Source of the DNA: Tolypothrix sp. PCC 7712
GTDB taxonomy: Bacteria; Cyanobacteriota; Cyanobacteriia; Cyanobacteriales; Nostocaceae
Assembly (NCBI RefSeq): GCF_025860405.1
Contig: NZ_CP063785.1
Span: 7,503,390 to 7,567,389, forward strand
DNA: 64,000 nucleotides
Direction of reading: 5' to 3'
In this document: positions 34,768 to 44,769 of the stretch, in pieces
Layout of the letters: the number at the start of each line of letters is the position of its first letter
Position numbering within the stretch: position 1 is the stretch's first letter
Notes under the pieces: generated by a model
Told to the model about the DNA's origin: nothing
The model's input: only the letters and a program-made list of their open reading frames with translations
The model's database searches: none
Program-made: the position numbers and the translations under genes

Positions 34768-35436
34768 ATGCAGTTCAAAAACATCCTGGTAGCATCTTCC
34801 CTGTTGATTACTAGCTTTGCTATCCCTAACGCCGTTAGCGCCCAAAATCGTGGAACTCCTGGCCAGTTTGATTTTTACGTACTAACTTTATCATGGTCAC
34901 CAGATTACTGCGCCAACAATGGCGATCGCGATCCACAGCAGTGCAAAGCAGGTAAAAAACTTGGTTTTGTCTTACATGGTTTGTGGCCCCAATACCAAAA
35001 GGGTTATCCAGCAAATTGTTCCTCTGAAAAATTACCGAAAAAATTAAAGCAAGAGTTTGCAGGTTTGTTTCCCAGTCCAAAACTTTATGACCATGAATGG
35101 GAAAAACATGGTACTTGTTCGGGTAAAACTCCTCAAGAATACTTAAAATTATCCAAGCAGTTAAAAGATTCTGTGGCGATTCCCACAGCTTATAATCGTC
35201 CTAGCAAACCTTTCCGCACTACTATTAATGGATTACAAAATTCATTGGTTAGTGCTAATCCAGAATTAAATCCTAATTCTATAGCGCCTTATTGTTCCGG
35301 TTCTGGAAGATTTTTACAAGAAGTATTCTTTTGCTACTCTAAAGACGGTCAACCTGGTGTTTGTAGTGAAGACATTCTCAAACGGTCTCGCACAAGTTGC
35401 GGACAAGCAGATTTTTTGGTGAGAAATGTGAGGTAG
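34768..35436 (+). CDS. Secreted ribonuclease T2-family enzyme
   Basis: 222 residues from the ATG at 34768 (MQFKNILVASSL), which gives a clean signal peptide ending in AVSAQ; the frame extends 24 codons upstream without one. The two catalytic segments are present: CAS I FVLHGLWPQ and CAS II YDHEWEKHGTCSG with both histidines. Cysteines suggest disulfides (DYCANNGDRDPQQC, CSEDILKRSRTSC). It should cleave extracellular or periplasmic RNA for nutrients or act as a secreted nuclease. Single gene. Confidence 0.9.
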   Translation: MQFKNILVASSLLITSFAIPNAVSAQNRGTPGQFDFYVLTLSWSPDYCANNGDRDPQQCKAGKKLGFVLHGLWPQYQKGYPANCSSEKLPKKLKQEFAGLFPSPKLYDHEWEKHGTCSGKTPQEYLKLSKQLKDSVAIPTAYNRPSKPFRTTINGLQNSLVSANPELNPNSIAPYCSGSGRFLQEVFFCYSKDGQPGVCSEDILKRSRTSCGQADFLVRNVR

Positions 35437-35749
35437 TCAAGGGTTGGAGAGACGCGATTCATCGCGTCTGTAATCAAGAGTCAAGAGTTAAATACTTTAC
35501 ATGAATTTCGGACATAAGGAGAAAAATTATCTTAATTGAAAATCCTTATGCATAGATGTTTCAACTAAATCATTGATATGGGTAGGGGCACAATCTTTTA
35601 TGCCCCTATTATTATAGGTAACTCATGTGTGATATGCTCCAAGGTGGGAATTTTAAACTTTATGCACTACATTCATTTTTCGTAATTATTAGGTAAAAAA
35701 ACGATAATTCCCTAAAAATCTTTGACTCTTGACCTTTGACTCTTTAGCC
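35437..35749. other. Intergenic region with small palindromes
   Basis: 313 bp. Two hairpins: AGACGCGA/TCGCGTCT (about 35452-35471), a motif that recurs as a dispersed palindrome in such genomes and may end the RNase transcript, and TAGGGGCA/TGCCCCTA (35583-35608). The rest is AT-rich, with two TTTGACTCTT-like repeats just before the ligase start. Confidence 0.6.
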
Positions 35750-37372
35750 ATGAACCCTGAAGCAGTTTACCGCAGCATTCTCACTCCTTTAACATTCATT
35801 AAACGCAATGCTAAAGTATATAGTCATAAAGTTGCGATTATATATAAACAAAACCGCTTCACCTACGCTGAATTTGCAGAACGGATAAATCGTCTAGCTT
35901 CAGCTTTGCGTCATGGGGGGCTAGAAAAAGGCGATCGCGTCGCCTTTTTTTGTTTTAATACTCCCCCCATGCTAGAAGCCCATTTTGCTGTACCTTTAGC
36001 TGGCGGTGTTTTAGTATCTATTAATACACGGTTAGCACCCCAAGAAGTCGCCTATATATTAAATGATTGTGGCGCGAAGTTTTTATTTGTTGATACAGAA
36101 TTAGCAAATGTTATTCGACCAATTCAAGATAGTTTAACAACTGTCAAACAGATTATCAATATCAGCGATATAGCAGAATTCGAGCCTTTAGAGGGTGAAG
36201 ATTATGAAGCCTTTATCCAAACTGGTAGCAATGCGGAATTACCTTGGCTAATTGCTGATGAAATGGAGACAATTTCTATTAATTACACAAGTGGCACTTC
36301 TGGCAAACCCAAAGGTGTAATGTACTCCCACCGCGGCGCATATCTGAATTCTTTAGGCGAAATTATTGAAACCACATTAACGCCTAACTCAGTTTATCTG
36401 TGGACTTTGCCCATGTTTCACTGTAATGGTTGGTGTTTTACTTGGGCGGTAACTGCTATAGGTGGTACTCATATTTGTTTGCGTAAATTTCACCCTAGTA
36501 CTGTCTGGAATTTAATTGCACAAGAGAAAGTTACACATTTTAATGCTGCGCCTGTAGTTCTAATTTCACTCCTCAATCATCCCAACTGTCCGCAAGTTTT
36601 AGCAGCACCACTAACAATCACAACAGCAGGCGCACCACCGTCACCAACTTTGATTGCCAAAATTAGCGAAATGGGCGCGAAAATTATTCACGTTTATGGT
36701 TTGACGGAAGTATATGGCCCTTATACAGTTTGCGAATATCAATCAAATTGGGAAGATTTAGAGATTGCAGAAAAAGCCAAACTCATGGCGCGTCAAGGCG
36801 TACCCTATATAGGTGCAGATGGTTTGCGGGTTGTAGATAAAAATATGCATGATGTTCCTGCAGATGGACGAACAATGGGCGAAGTGGTGATGCAAGGAAA
36901 TATGGTGATGACGGGTTATTATAACGACCCCAAAACCACAGAACGTGCATTTCATGGGGGATGGTTTCACAGTGGCGATTTAGCGGTAATGCATCCAGAT
37001 GGTTATATTGAAGTGCGCGATCGCATGAAAGATATCATCATTACTAGTGGTGAAAATGTCTCTAGTATTGAAGTTGAACAATGCCTTTACCGTCATGAAG
37101 CAGTATTAGAATGTGCCGTAATTTCCATCCCTCATCCTAAACGCGGTGAAGTTCCTAAAGCCTTCGTTACCCTCAAAGAAGGAATGCAAGTTACAGAACA
37201 AGAATTAGTGCAATTTTGCCGCAGTCAAATTGCGGGTTTTAAATGTCCTAATGCGATTGAATTTACTTCCTTACCAAAAACTAGTACTGGTAAAATTCAA
37301 AAATATCTTTTACGCGAAAAAGCATGGGTAGGTCACGATAAAAAGATTTTTGGTGCTGAGGTTGATTGTTGA
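35750..37372 (+). CDS. Acyl-CoA ligase (AMP-binding)
   Basis: 540 residues from the ATG at 35750 (the only other upstream start is a TTG). ANL-superfamily motifs: P-loop INYTSGTSGKPKGVMYSH, VYGLTEVYGPY, the motor hinge GWFHSGDLAVMHPDGY...VRDRMKDIIITSG and the catalytic Lys in KTSTGKIQKY. It activates a carboxylic acid to acyl-AMP and acyl-CoA, most likely medium/long-chain or aryl acid; substrate unknown. Its stop directly abuts the stop of the convergent DUF2243 gene. Confidence 0.9.
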   Translation: MNPEAVYRSILTPLTFIKRNAKVYSHKVAIIYKQNRFTYAEFAERINRLASALRHGGLEKGDRVAFFCFNTPPMLEAHFAVPLAGGVLVSINTRLAPQEVAYILNDCGAKFLFVDTELANVIRPIQDSLTTVKQIINISDIAEFEPLEGEDYEAFIQTGSNAELPWLIADEMETISINYTSGTSGKPKGVMYSHRGAYLNSLGEIIETTLTPNSVYLWTLPMFHCNGWCFTWAVTAIGGTHICLRKFHPSTVWNLIAQEKVTHFNAAPVVLISLLNHPNCPQVLAAPLTITTAGAPPSPTLIAKISEMGAKIIHVYGLTEVYGPYTVCEYQSNWEDLEIAEKAKLMARQGVPYIGADGLRVVDKNMHDVPADGRTMGEVVMQGNMVMTGYYNDPKTTERAFHGGWFHSGDLAVMHPDGYIEVRDRMKDIIITSGENVSSIEVEQCLYRHEAVLECAVISIPHPKRGEVPKAFVTLKEGMQVTEQELVQFCRSQIAGFKCPNAIEFTSLPKTSTGKIQKYLLREKAWVGHDKKIFGAEVDC

Positions 37373-37861
37373 TTATTCTGCTACTTTTCTATTTTTAATC
37401 ATCAACAGCCCAATAACAATAAGTAGCGCTCCAAATATTAAAAAGCCTATATCCCAAGCTAACTGATTTGGCCCTGGTTTCACATGATGAATGCCGAGAA
37501 TTTGATGGTCAATCAGCCCTTCCACGACATTAAATAAGCCAAAACCAAAAAGTATAGATCCCAGAAACGTTTGGGATGACCAAAGAACATCTTCACGCCC
37601 ACCAGCACGCCATAACAAAGCTACCCCAACTACTGTGAGTAACCAATCCAGGGCATGAAATAATCCATCCCAGACCATGTTCAAATCTATATTTGACTCA
37701 TTATTCAGTGGTCTTACATTACTTAACATATGATGCCATTGGAGGATTTGATGTAGTACGATGCCATCCACAAATCCACCTAAACCTAAACCCAGGAAAA
37801 TACCAGCAGCAATTAGCGGTGTCGGTTGCTTGAGTTGCTCACTATTCGCCTCCATGCTCAA
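37373..37861 (-). CDS. DUF2243-type membrane protein
   Basis: 162 residues with four membrane segments (PLIAAGIFLGLGLGGFVDG, LFHALDWLLTVVGVALLW, FLGSILFGFGLFNVVEGLI, WDIGFLIFGALLIVIGLLM). Conserved HQILQWHHM and LIDHQILGIHHV histidines fit the DUF2243 family; the paired His could bind metal or heme. Function unknown. Convergent with the acyl-CoA ligase: the two stop codons touch, so terminators must overlap coding sequence or be absent. Confidence 0.82.
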   Translation of the reverse strand: MSMEANSEQLKQPTPLIAAGIFLGLGLGGFVDGIVLHQILQWHHMLSNVRPLNNESNIDLNMVWDGLFHALDWLLTVVGVALLWRAGGREDVLWSSQTFLGSILFGFGLFNVVEGLIDHQILGIHHVKPGPNQLAWDIGFLIFGALLIVIGLLMIKNRKVAE

Positions 37862-37967
37862 CCTCGCAGATTAGCATTTTTACTACCTTAGAACTTTCAC
37901 CAAAGGAATATCTTCTATCTAGAGGCAAATGCTAGCGTTGATTTGAAAGTAGAAAATTTCCTGTTAG

Positions 37968-38092
37968 GGGACTTCCAGAAATTAAATTATCCATTTTTTG
38001 CAGGGAAGACCATAATTATATTCTTCCTCCTCTGCTGCCTCTGCTGCCTCTGCCTCCTCTGCTTCCCAAAGCGATTGATTTTTGGAAGTCCC
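37968..38092 (+). mobile_element. MITE, GGGACTTCC family, variant interior
   Basis: 125 bp bounded by GGGACTTCC and GGAAGTCCC, flanked by TAG on both sides (37965-37967 and 38093-38095). The interior differs from the other copies and contains CCTCTGCTG/CCTCTGCCT repeats. It shares TAAATTAT after the left end with copies at 44770 and 51788. Confidence 0.7.
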
Positions 38093-38164
38093 TAGGGAGT
38101 TTTTACAGACTCTAATTACCATCTCCAGGCATGATATAAATTGATATTCAAGAGCAATTTTCAA

Positions 38165-38644
38165 ATGACTATTTACTTTTACAAGGTTTGGCAGCCTTAT
38201 GGCTGTTTTTCTAACTTTTCTCCGCATGGAATTCAAATCCAGGGTACTTACTGGGCAACTGTTGAGCATTATTATCAAGCACAAAAGTTTGTTGGCAGTA
38301 TTGATGCGGTAATTATACCCGCGATCCATAATGCCCCAACTCCCGAAGAAGCCGCTGCTTTAGGGCGATGTAGTAGTCGCCAACTCCGTTGTGATTGGGA
38401 TATTGTCAAAACTCAGGTAATGCGAGAAGCTGTATTGAAAAAGTTTCTCACTCATGCTGAAATTCGAGACATACTGTTAAACACGGGTAGTGAAATCATA
38501 GTAGAGGATTCTCCTAACGATTACTTTTGGGGTTGTGGAAAAAATAAAACTGGTCAAAACCAACTTGGTAAAGTTCTTATGAGCGTACGTGAAGAAATCC
38601 GCAAGTTAGTCTCTGTGAGTACACTTACTGAAAAATACCTGTAA
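38165..38644 (+). CDS. NADAR-family protein (YbiA-like N-glycosidase)
   Basis: 159 residues from the ATG at 38165. The family signature is complete: FYKVWQPYGCFSNFSPHGI at the start, YWATVEHYYQAQKF, then MREAVLKKF and DYFWGCGKNKTGQNQLGKVLM. NADAR proteins hydrolyse N-glycosidic bonds: the YbiA/RibX branch processes riboflavin intermediates, and other branches reverse ADP-ribosylation of nucleic acids. The small size and lack of partner favour the YbiA type. Alone between two MITE-rich spacers. Confidence 0.85.
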   Translation: MTIYFYKVWQPYGCFSNFSPHGIQIQGTYWATVEHYYQAQKFVGSIDAVIIPAIHNAPTPEEAAALGRCSSRQLRCDWDIVKTQVMREAVLKKFLTHAEIRDILLNTGSEIIVEDSPNDYFWGCGKNKTGQNQLGKVLMSVREEIRKLVSVSTLTEKYL

Positions 38645-39137
38645 TATTAATTACCAAAAAATACGCTAAAAATAATTTAAGGGGAATTTACTGATTTCCC
38701 CTTAGATTCTCTTGAAACAAATATTTTTAATGAGAAGAAAATCTTTTTTATCGCAAAATTAATTTAAATATCTGTATTTTTTTATACGACCTATAGATAA
38801 AAAATTAACATTTTCTAATTTGCATAGTATTACCGTATGCATCTATAAGAGCAAAGAGATAAAATAAATTACTTAATAATTAACTTTTTCTTAATCTTTC
38901 ACCCTCGAGACTTCAGATTTCTCTAGAGAAATCAAAGTAAGCGTGAGTTAGCTAGACTTTTTTGATGCTGCTTTCCTTGCTTCTCGCAAGAGTGTTAAGC
39001 GGTCTCCAATCTAGTCTAAAAATGTCTTCTTTGACATGGAAGCAATTCCATAAAAGTTCCACTCACCTGCCGCTAACTAAATTTAATTAATATCAGGGTT
39101 TAAGAGTTTTATACAATTCTTTGAGTGTATATAACTA
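38645..39137. other. Intergenic region upstream of the GAF sensor kinase
   Basis: About 490 AT-rich bases. One stem (AAGGGGAA/TTCCCCTT, 38679-38703) probably terminates the NADAR transcript. No repeat family or promoter box recognised. Confidence 0.5.
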
Positions 39138-41939
39138 ATGGTATTTACTAAAAAAACTGGTGAGGTGCAGCAAACTTTTGATCCAGAAAGTTTACTACAC
39201 CGAATGACTAATCAGATTAGGCGATCGCTTGAACTTCCAGAAATATTAACAGCTACCGTTTCCGAGGTACGGTCATTTTTAAGTACAGACCGGGTGATGG
39301 TCTATCGCTTTGATGCGGATGAGAGTGGCGAAGTGATTGCTGAAGCGATCCACGAACAGCGTTTACCATCTCTGCTGGGCTTACACTTCCCTGCCAATGA
39401 TATCCCACGGTACGCCAGAGAGATGTTTATAGCCGTGCGGCAACGGGCTATTGTGGATGTGTCTACAGGACAAATCGGCTTATCGCCCTTATATTTATCA
39501 ACCAGCGACCCATACCAACAAACAGAGGATATCTACTATCGACAGGTAGACCCATGCCATATTCAGTACTTAACTGCTATGGGCGTACAAGCTTCGCTGG
39601 TAGTGCCAATATTACATCGCAATCTTACAGAGAAATCAGCAAAGCCAGAACTATGGGGATTGTTGGTATCGCACCACAGCCAACCCCGAACTATTTCCGA
39701 GTGGGAACTGAAAGTCATACAACAGGTTAGCGATCAAGTAGAAATTGCGATCGCTCAAAGCAATCTACTTAGCGAAGCCCGTTTTCAGCGACAACAAGAA
39801 GGGATTATTAACCAAATCAGTATCCTCTTGCATCAACTACCAACAATTCAATTGCAACAGGCTCTCAAGGCAACTATTAATGCTTTTGGTGGTATCGGTG
39901 GTAGGATTTACATCGAACAGAGTGGAGAACTGTACACCTGGGGCGATCAACCGAAATTACCTTACGAGTTAGAAAATAATGTCATTGAGCAGCATCCTGT
40001 ATGGCAAAACTGGATAGTTCAATCCAAACCTAGCCAAGTTTGGGCAATTTCCGACCTTTATAAAGAACCCCATTTCCGGGTTTTAGCCTTAGCCTTTAAA
40101 GCAACTCCAATTCGGGGATTATTGGTAATTCCTCTACATTACCGCCAAAATCTTATTGGTGTTTTAACCATTTTTCGCCGAGAATTTGATACCGAAATCT
40201 TGTGGGCGGGACGCTGCGAGCAAAATCAGCGACAACAACTACCCCAACTGTCCTTTGAGGTTTGGCGAGAAGAAAGGAAAGGACAAGCGCCAGAATGGAA
40301 ACCAGGAGATATCTTTCTGGGACAAGCCTTGTCTTCTCACTTCTCGATGGCTATTCACCAGCAGCAAATGTATCAAGAAGTGCAAGGCCTCAATAGTAAC
40401 TTAGAACAAAGGGTAAAAGAACAAACTGCTGAAATTGAGAAATCTCTGCATTTTACCAAAATCATTAAGCAAATCACCGAGCAAATACGCAGTTCATTAG
40501 ATTTAAATATTACCCTCCAAACCATAGTCAGGGAAGTGCGATCGCTGCTCAATTCTGATCGGGCGTTAATTTACAAAATCTTCAGTGAGTCTGATGGTTA
40601 TGTGATTGTAGAAGAGATTCATGGTAAATATCCATCAGCTTTGGGAACCACAGCCCCTCAACAATGTTTTCCTGATGAGTATGCTCGTCTTTACAATCAA
40701 GGAAGAGTACGGGCTATTAATGATGTTTCCACTGCTAGTTTGAGTGATTGTCATCGGGAGTTCTTGGAAAATCTGCAAGTACAAGCCAACTTAATTATTC
40801 CCATCAAAATGGGTACGCAACTATGGGGTTTACTCATTGCTCATCAATGTAATGCACCCCGAAATTGGCAAGATGCAGAAATTCAGTTAATCCTACAACT
40901 AGCAGATCAGGCTGCGATCGCAATTCAGCAAGCACAACTCTATGAACAAAGCCATGCTGCTGAAAACCAGGCTAAAGCTAAAGCAGAACAGTTAGAGCGG
41001 ACTCTACAACAACTGCAACATACACAAACACAATTGATTCAAACCGAAAAAATGTCCAGTTTGGGACAGTTAGTTGCAGGGGTAGCACATGAAATTAACA
41101 ACCCTGTTAACTTTATTTACGGTAACCTCACTTACGCCAATGACTACACCCAACAATTACTGCAGCTTTTATACCTCTATCAATCACATTATCCTGAGCC
41201 AGATAGTGAAATTCTGTTAGCAGAAAAAACCATTGATGTCGGGTTTGTGGCAGAGGATTTGCCCAAAATTATCTCCTCTATGCAAGTAGGAGCTGAGAGA
41301 ATCTACTCTATAGTGCTGTCTTTACGCAATTTTTCTCGTCTGGATGAGGCGGAATTTAAGCCTGTTGATTTACACGAAGGAATTGATAACACTTTATTAA
41401 TTTTGCAACATCGGCTCAAGTCCAATATCAATTTCCCAGGGGTAAAGCTGATAAAAGACTATGGCGATTTACCATTAGTGAAATGTTATGCCGGACAAAT
41501 GAATCAAGTATTCATGAATTTGTTCACTAATGCTATTGATGCTTTAGAAACACAAATTAAACACGATCAGTCTCTCATACCGTCAATTTGTATTTCCACG
41601 AGAGTTTCCGCAGATCAATCCTTTATCCTGATTCGGATTGCCGATAATGGTACAGGCATGACAGAAGAAGTTAAAAAGCGGATTTTTGACCCATTTTTCA
41701 CAACTAAGCCTGTAGGCAAAGGTACAGGTTTAGGACTCGCTATCAGTTACCAAATTATTGTAGAAAAACATGGTGGCATTATAGAGTGTGTGTCAGAAGC
41801 AGGTAAAGGTACAGAGTTGTGGATTGAGTTACCTCTTAATCCCCTATGCAAAGTCAATCACCATTCTGCCCATTCGATAAAACTCAACTCGGAAAGATGG
41901 CAAATTAAACCTATTTTTTATAACTTAAACAATTCATGA
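39138..41939 (+). CDS. Tandem-GAF (phytochrome/cyanobacteriochrome-like) histidine kinase
   Basis: 933 residues. GAF1 (about 20-195) has the phytochrome-type GLHFPANDIPRYAREMF and the Cys-His pair at 140-141 in VDPCHIQYLTAMGVQASL, the usual bilin attachment motif. A second sensory region (about 210-420) looks GAF-like without the pair. GAF3 (about 450-615) has Cys538-His539 in SDCHREFLENLQVQANL. A coiled coil leads to HisKA (His651 in GVAHEINNPVNF) and HATPase (GTGLGLAIS). The kinase resembles the one at 29780-31066 but has no receiver. Probably a light sensor; bilin binding is inferred. Confidence 0.85.
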   Translation: MVFTKKTGEVQQTFDPESLLHRMTNQIRRSLELPEILTATVSEVRSFLSTDRVMVYRFDADESGEVIAEAIHEQRLPSLLGLHFPANDIPRYAREMFIAVRQRAIVDVSTGQIGLSPLYLSTSDPYQQTEDIYYRQVDPCHIQYLTAMGVQASLVVPILHRNLTEKSAKPELWGLLVSHHSQPRTISEWELKVIQQVSDQVEIAIAQSNLLSEARFQRQQEGIINQISILLHQLPTIQLQQALKATINAFGGIGGRIYIEQSGELYTWGDQPKLPYELENNVIEQHPVWQNWIVQSKPSQVWAISDLYKEPHFRVLALAFKATPIRGLLVIPLHYRQNLIGVLTIFRREFDTEILWAGRCEQNQRQQLPQLSFEVWREERKGQAPEWKPGDIFLGQALSSHFSMAIHQQQMYQEVQGLNSNLEQRVKEQTAEIEKSLHFTKIIKQITEQIRSSLDLNITLQTIVREVRSLLNSDRALIYKIFSESDGYVIVEEIHGKYPSALGTTAPQQCFPDEYARLYNQGRVRAINDVSTASLSDCHREFLENLQVQANLIIPIKMGTQLWGLLIAHQCNAPRNWQDAEIQLILQLADQAAIAIQQAQLYEQSHAAENQAKAKAEQLERTLQQLQHTQTQLIQTEKMSSLGQLVAGVAHEINNPVNFIYGNLTYANDYTQQLLQLLYLYQSHYPEPDSEILLAEKTIDVGFVAEDLPKIISSMQVGAERIYSIVLSLRNFSRLDEAEFKPVDLHEGIDNTLLILQHRLKSNINFPGVKLIKDYGDLPLVKCYAGQMNQVFMNLFTNAIDALETQIKHDQSLIPSICISTRVSADQSFILIRIADNGTGMTEEVKKRIFDPFFTTKPVGKGTGLGLAISYQIIVEKHGGIIECVSEAGKGTELWIELPLNPLCKVNHHSAHSIKLNSERWQIKPIFYNLNNS

Positions 41940-42941
41940 GTTATTACTCATTCAGCTAAAACAATGAAGACTTTACTATTAGAGTTTTTCCAAAAATACT
42001 TAATATTTCGTCAATATCTATGAGTATTACAAGTAAACTTTAATGACCAAAAATTATCTAGAACTTTCCAGGTGGTAATCTAATAAATGAAGTTACTAAG
42101 CTTCCCTGGCAGATATAACAGCTGCATTTGGAGTTAAATTAAGAGGTAAAAACGCTGTTTAATTTACATCTGTCTCGTCAAAAAGCAGCAACACCCAACA
42201 CAAAACCTGATATTTCCTCAAATACTTAAATTCAGGGGGCGCTGTCACTGGTTCTCATTGCTTTTTCATTAAAGTGATGAAATCGTAGTACATCCCTGGC
42301 TGTGTTACATAATTAGAGGAAAGTGTTCAGTTAGTAGGAGTTTGGGTGTTGTTGTTTTTAAAGGGATATTTCCAGTATTTCCAGCTAGTTAATCACGATT
42401 AAATCTCAATACGCTTGAGTTAAGCTCATTAGTGATTGATTTGTCACTTAAATAAAAAAGCCAGAACAATTGGGGGATTCTCCCCCAAACCCCCGATTGG
42501 GTGACGGTTGCGTCCCCCAAACCCCCTCCAAAATTATTGTTCTGTTTTTTTGTTGAGTAACTAGTTTTTTGGTTTTGTGATCAATTAATTTTCTTAACCC
42601 AAGCGTATTGGATTAAATCTCTCTTATCTATGCACTAGCGGAAACACCCCTATTTTTAAGAAAGTTACAGTGACAAAAATTTGACTACTATCGATGAAAA
42701 TAAAAATAGGGTTTTGACTCAGCAACGCTACTGGCTTTAAGGCGGGAAACCCCTAAGGGTGCAGTGTCTGCGCCTTTTGGTTACTCTTGGGAGAACTCGC
42801 AGATTAGCCGCAGAAGCTTCAACAGCACTCTCAAGCCGATGGATTGCGTCTTTTCAAGTTTTGCGATCGTTTGCGATCGCTTCCGAATTATTGCGTTTAC
42901 ACTTTGGATTTGAGATATGAAGTCATTGAGAGGCCACTAAG
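41940..42941. other. Long intergenic region with a MITE
   Basis: About 1 kb without a gene. It holds the element at 42408-42610 and G/C-rich short hairpins near 42720-42800. The sequence just before the 42942 gene has GCGATCG repeats (42864-42880). Otherwise AT-rich with nothing recognisable. Confidence 0.5.
42408..42610. mobile_element. MITE-like element with 11-bp flanking direct repeats
   Basis: Terminal inverted repeats AATACGCTTGAGTTAAG and (other strand) AATACGCTTGGGTTAAG (16 of 17) bound a 203-bp element. An identical 11-mer GATTAAATCTC flanks it at 42397-42407 and 42611-42621, consistent with a target duplication. Inside, CAGAACAAT/ATTGTTCTG arms (42462-42470, 42536-42544) enclose GGGGG/CCCCC runs and are followed by seven T, so the core also looks like a terminator. 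No coding capacity. Confidence 0.7.
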
Positions 42942-43871
42942 ATGCCTACCGATTATGTTCTCTTTGTCCACGGTGTCAAAACTCATGAAAGACCAGCATT
43001 TGAGAAATTATGCAATATCTTGCTGAATCGCATTCAAAATTCTATCAACGATAAGTCTAGAGTTGTGAAGCCGATTTATTTTTTCTGGGGAGATCTGAAT
43101 TTGGCTGCACAAAGGGAATTAGTCACCAATATCAAAGATTCTCCCAAATGGAACGACTTTTGGTTTAGAGATTTTCGCACAGAACAGATTCTTGAGTTTG
43201 TCGGTGATGCTGCACTTTACTTAAGCCGCCATGTTGGTACCCAGGTAGTACAAAGATTCAAGTCTGAGGCTTTTAGTGTACTACAAGGTGCCAATACTAG
43301 CGATCGCCTCCATGTAATCACTCATAGTTGGGGAACAGTAATTTTATTTGACATCCTCTTTGCTCGTCGGTGGGAATCTCGCGACTTAGAAGATGAGACA
43401 ATCAAACTGGTTAAGGATCTGCGTAATGTCCTGTTTGGTTTAGATCCCAATCCTCAAACTGGAATCCCCCTAGCTAGTATCCATACAATGGGTTCACCAC
43501 TAGCGCTGTTCAGTCTGTTGAATATTAGCGGTAATGTCAATGGAGTGAGTACCCACGATTTAACACCCGATCTGCGAAGATTTTTACAAAATCTCTATAA
43601 TTTGCGAAAAAAGCCGCTAAATTGGCGTAATTTCTCTCATCCTGGCGATCCCATTGCCTACCCATTAGAAGGCGTGATGTCAATGCTTTTAGACGGTAGC
43701 ACTGATTATGTGAATACTCAGGATGTAATTACAGACAAGGGTAATATTTTTAACCGTCCTTTTAGCCAAAGATTAATCCCACTCATTTGGGGTGGTGAAG
43801 CTCATGGAAGCTACTGGGATAATCCATTAGTTGGTAAAACTATTAGTGAAGTCATTCAAGCAGCAATTTAA
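42942..43871 (+). CDS. Alpha/beta-hydrolase-like protein
   Basis: 309 residues. The start YVLFVHGVKTHERP carries the HG oxyanion-type motif after the first strand, and LHVITHSWGTVILFD carries a serine-hydrolase elbow (HSWGT, one residue off the GxSxG consensus). A late ...AHGSYWD histidine could complete a triad. It resembles lipase/esterase-like proteins without a signal peptide, so a cytoplasmic role is likely. Substrate unknown. The ATG at 42942 is preceded by GAGAGG about 11 bp upstream. Confidence 0.65.
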   Translation: MPTDYVLFVHGVKTHERPAFEKLCNILLNRIQNSINDKSRVVKPIYFFWGDLNLAAQRELVTNIKDSPKWNDFWFRDFRTEQILEFVGDAALYLSRHVGTQVVQRFKSEAFSVLQGANTSDRLHVITHSWGTVILFDILFARRWESRDLEDETIKLVKDLRNVLFGLDPNPQTGIPLASIHTMGSPLALFSLLNISGNVNGVSTHDLTPDLRRFLQNLYNLRKKPLNWRNFSHPGDPIAYPLEGVMSMLLDGSTDYVNTQDVITDKGNIFNRPFSQRLIPLIWGGEAHGSYWDNPLVGKTISEVIQAAI

Positions 43872-44100
43872 GTCAAGTAAACGGAGTGAGGGAATAGGAA
43901 AGAAAGGTCGGTTAAGGGAAAAAAGGGGAATGGGAAAAGGAAAAGAAACTTTTAACCCTTAACCTTTAACATTTTCCCAATACTATAAGGGCATGACAGT
44001 GGCGTGCCCTTAAGAATAATATACTGTCGCCAACATGATTTAAATTGCGATCGCAATGCCAACTTCTGAGTGATGTTTTAATCCCGTTGCCAGGTTTCAT

Positions 44101-44155
44101 TAATTAAGAATTTAGGTACGTTACCCTCGTAATAACGCACCTAAATTCCTAATTA
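44101..44155 (-). terminator. Long hairpin terminator after the helical carotenoid gene
   Basis: A 23-bp stem (44101-44123 with 44133-44155), two mismatches that become G-U pairs in minus-strand RNA, 9-nt loop. It lies 10 bp past the stop of the minus-strand gene at 44165, so it probably ends or stabilises that transcript. Confidence 0.75.
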
Positions 44156-44164
44156 AGAAATAGA

Positions 44165-44614
44165 TTAACCCATTGCTTGCACAGCAGTAAGCATAAAATT
44201 CAATCTTTGATCAAACTCTAGCTTTTTAACTTGTGCTGTAAATTCCTCTGTGCCATTAGGAAGCTGATAATCAGAAGGCATTGGGATGATGGTTCCATTT
44301 TCCATTCCTTGTGCTAACAGCAACCAAACCTCTAGTTTGGCATTAGGACTGAGCGCGTTGTAACCACGGTTAATTTCACCACTACCACCCTTAATGAGGT
44401 CGCGTTGTGCTTGCAATTGCTCTTGTTGAGACAAGTCTTGAATGTGATCGAACACAGCTCTCGCTGGAGTATCAACGCTGTTAGGAGGCGCTGGGTTGAG
44501 CTGTGGTTTCAAATCTAGGTAACCGTACCAAAGTAAAGCGAGTTGAGTATCTACATCAAAGCGTTGAAATCTTTCTAAAGCTGGTCTTGTGCTTTCGTCA
44601 ACTGTGTAGGTCAT
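44165..44614 (-). CDS. Helical carotenoid protein (OCP N-terminal-domain homologue)
   Basis: 149 residues, the size of the all-helical carotenoid-binding domain of orange carotenoid protein without its C-terminal domain. Matching segments: [43 protein letters not shown] and the closing [17 protein letters not shown]. Such proteins bind a ketocarotenoid and quench singlet oxygen or phycobilisome excitation, depending on clade, which I cannot assign. A second member lies at 46027 and an OCP C-terminal homologue at 49572. Confidence 0.88.
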
Positions 44615-44769
44615 AAAAACTCCAAATTAGGCGAATTTTCTTAGCATTTGCAGTTACTAAGAAAAATTTCTTTTAGTTACTCCACATAACTTAACGAATG
44701 ATTCTAGAGGCATAATCCTACAAAAGATAGAAACAATACTTACGCTGACAGACAGATGTAGATACGTTA

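Noticed and set aside
36758..36970. 70-codon frame opposite the acyl-CoA ligase
   Set aside because: Antisense shadow inside a complete ligase gene.
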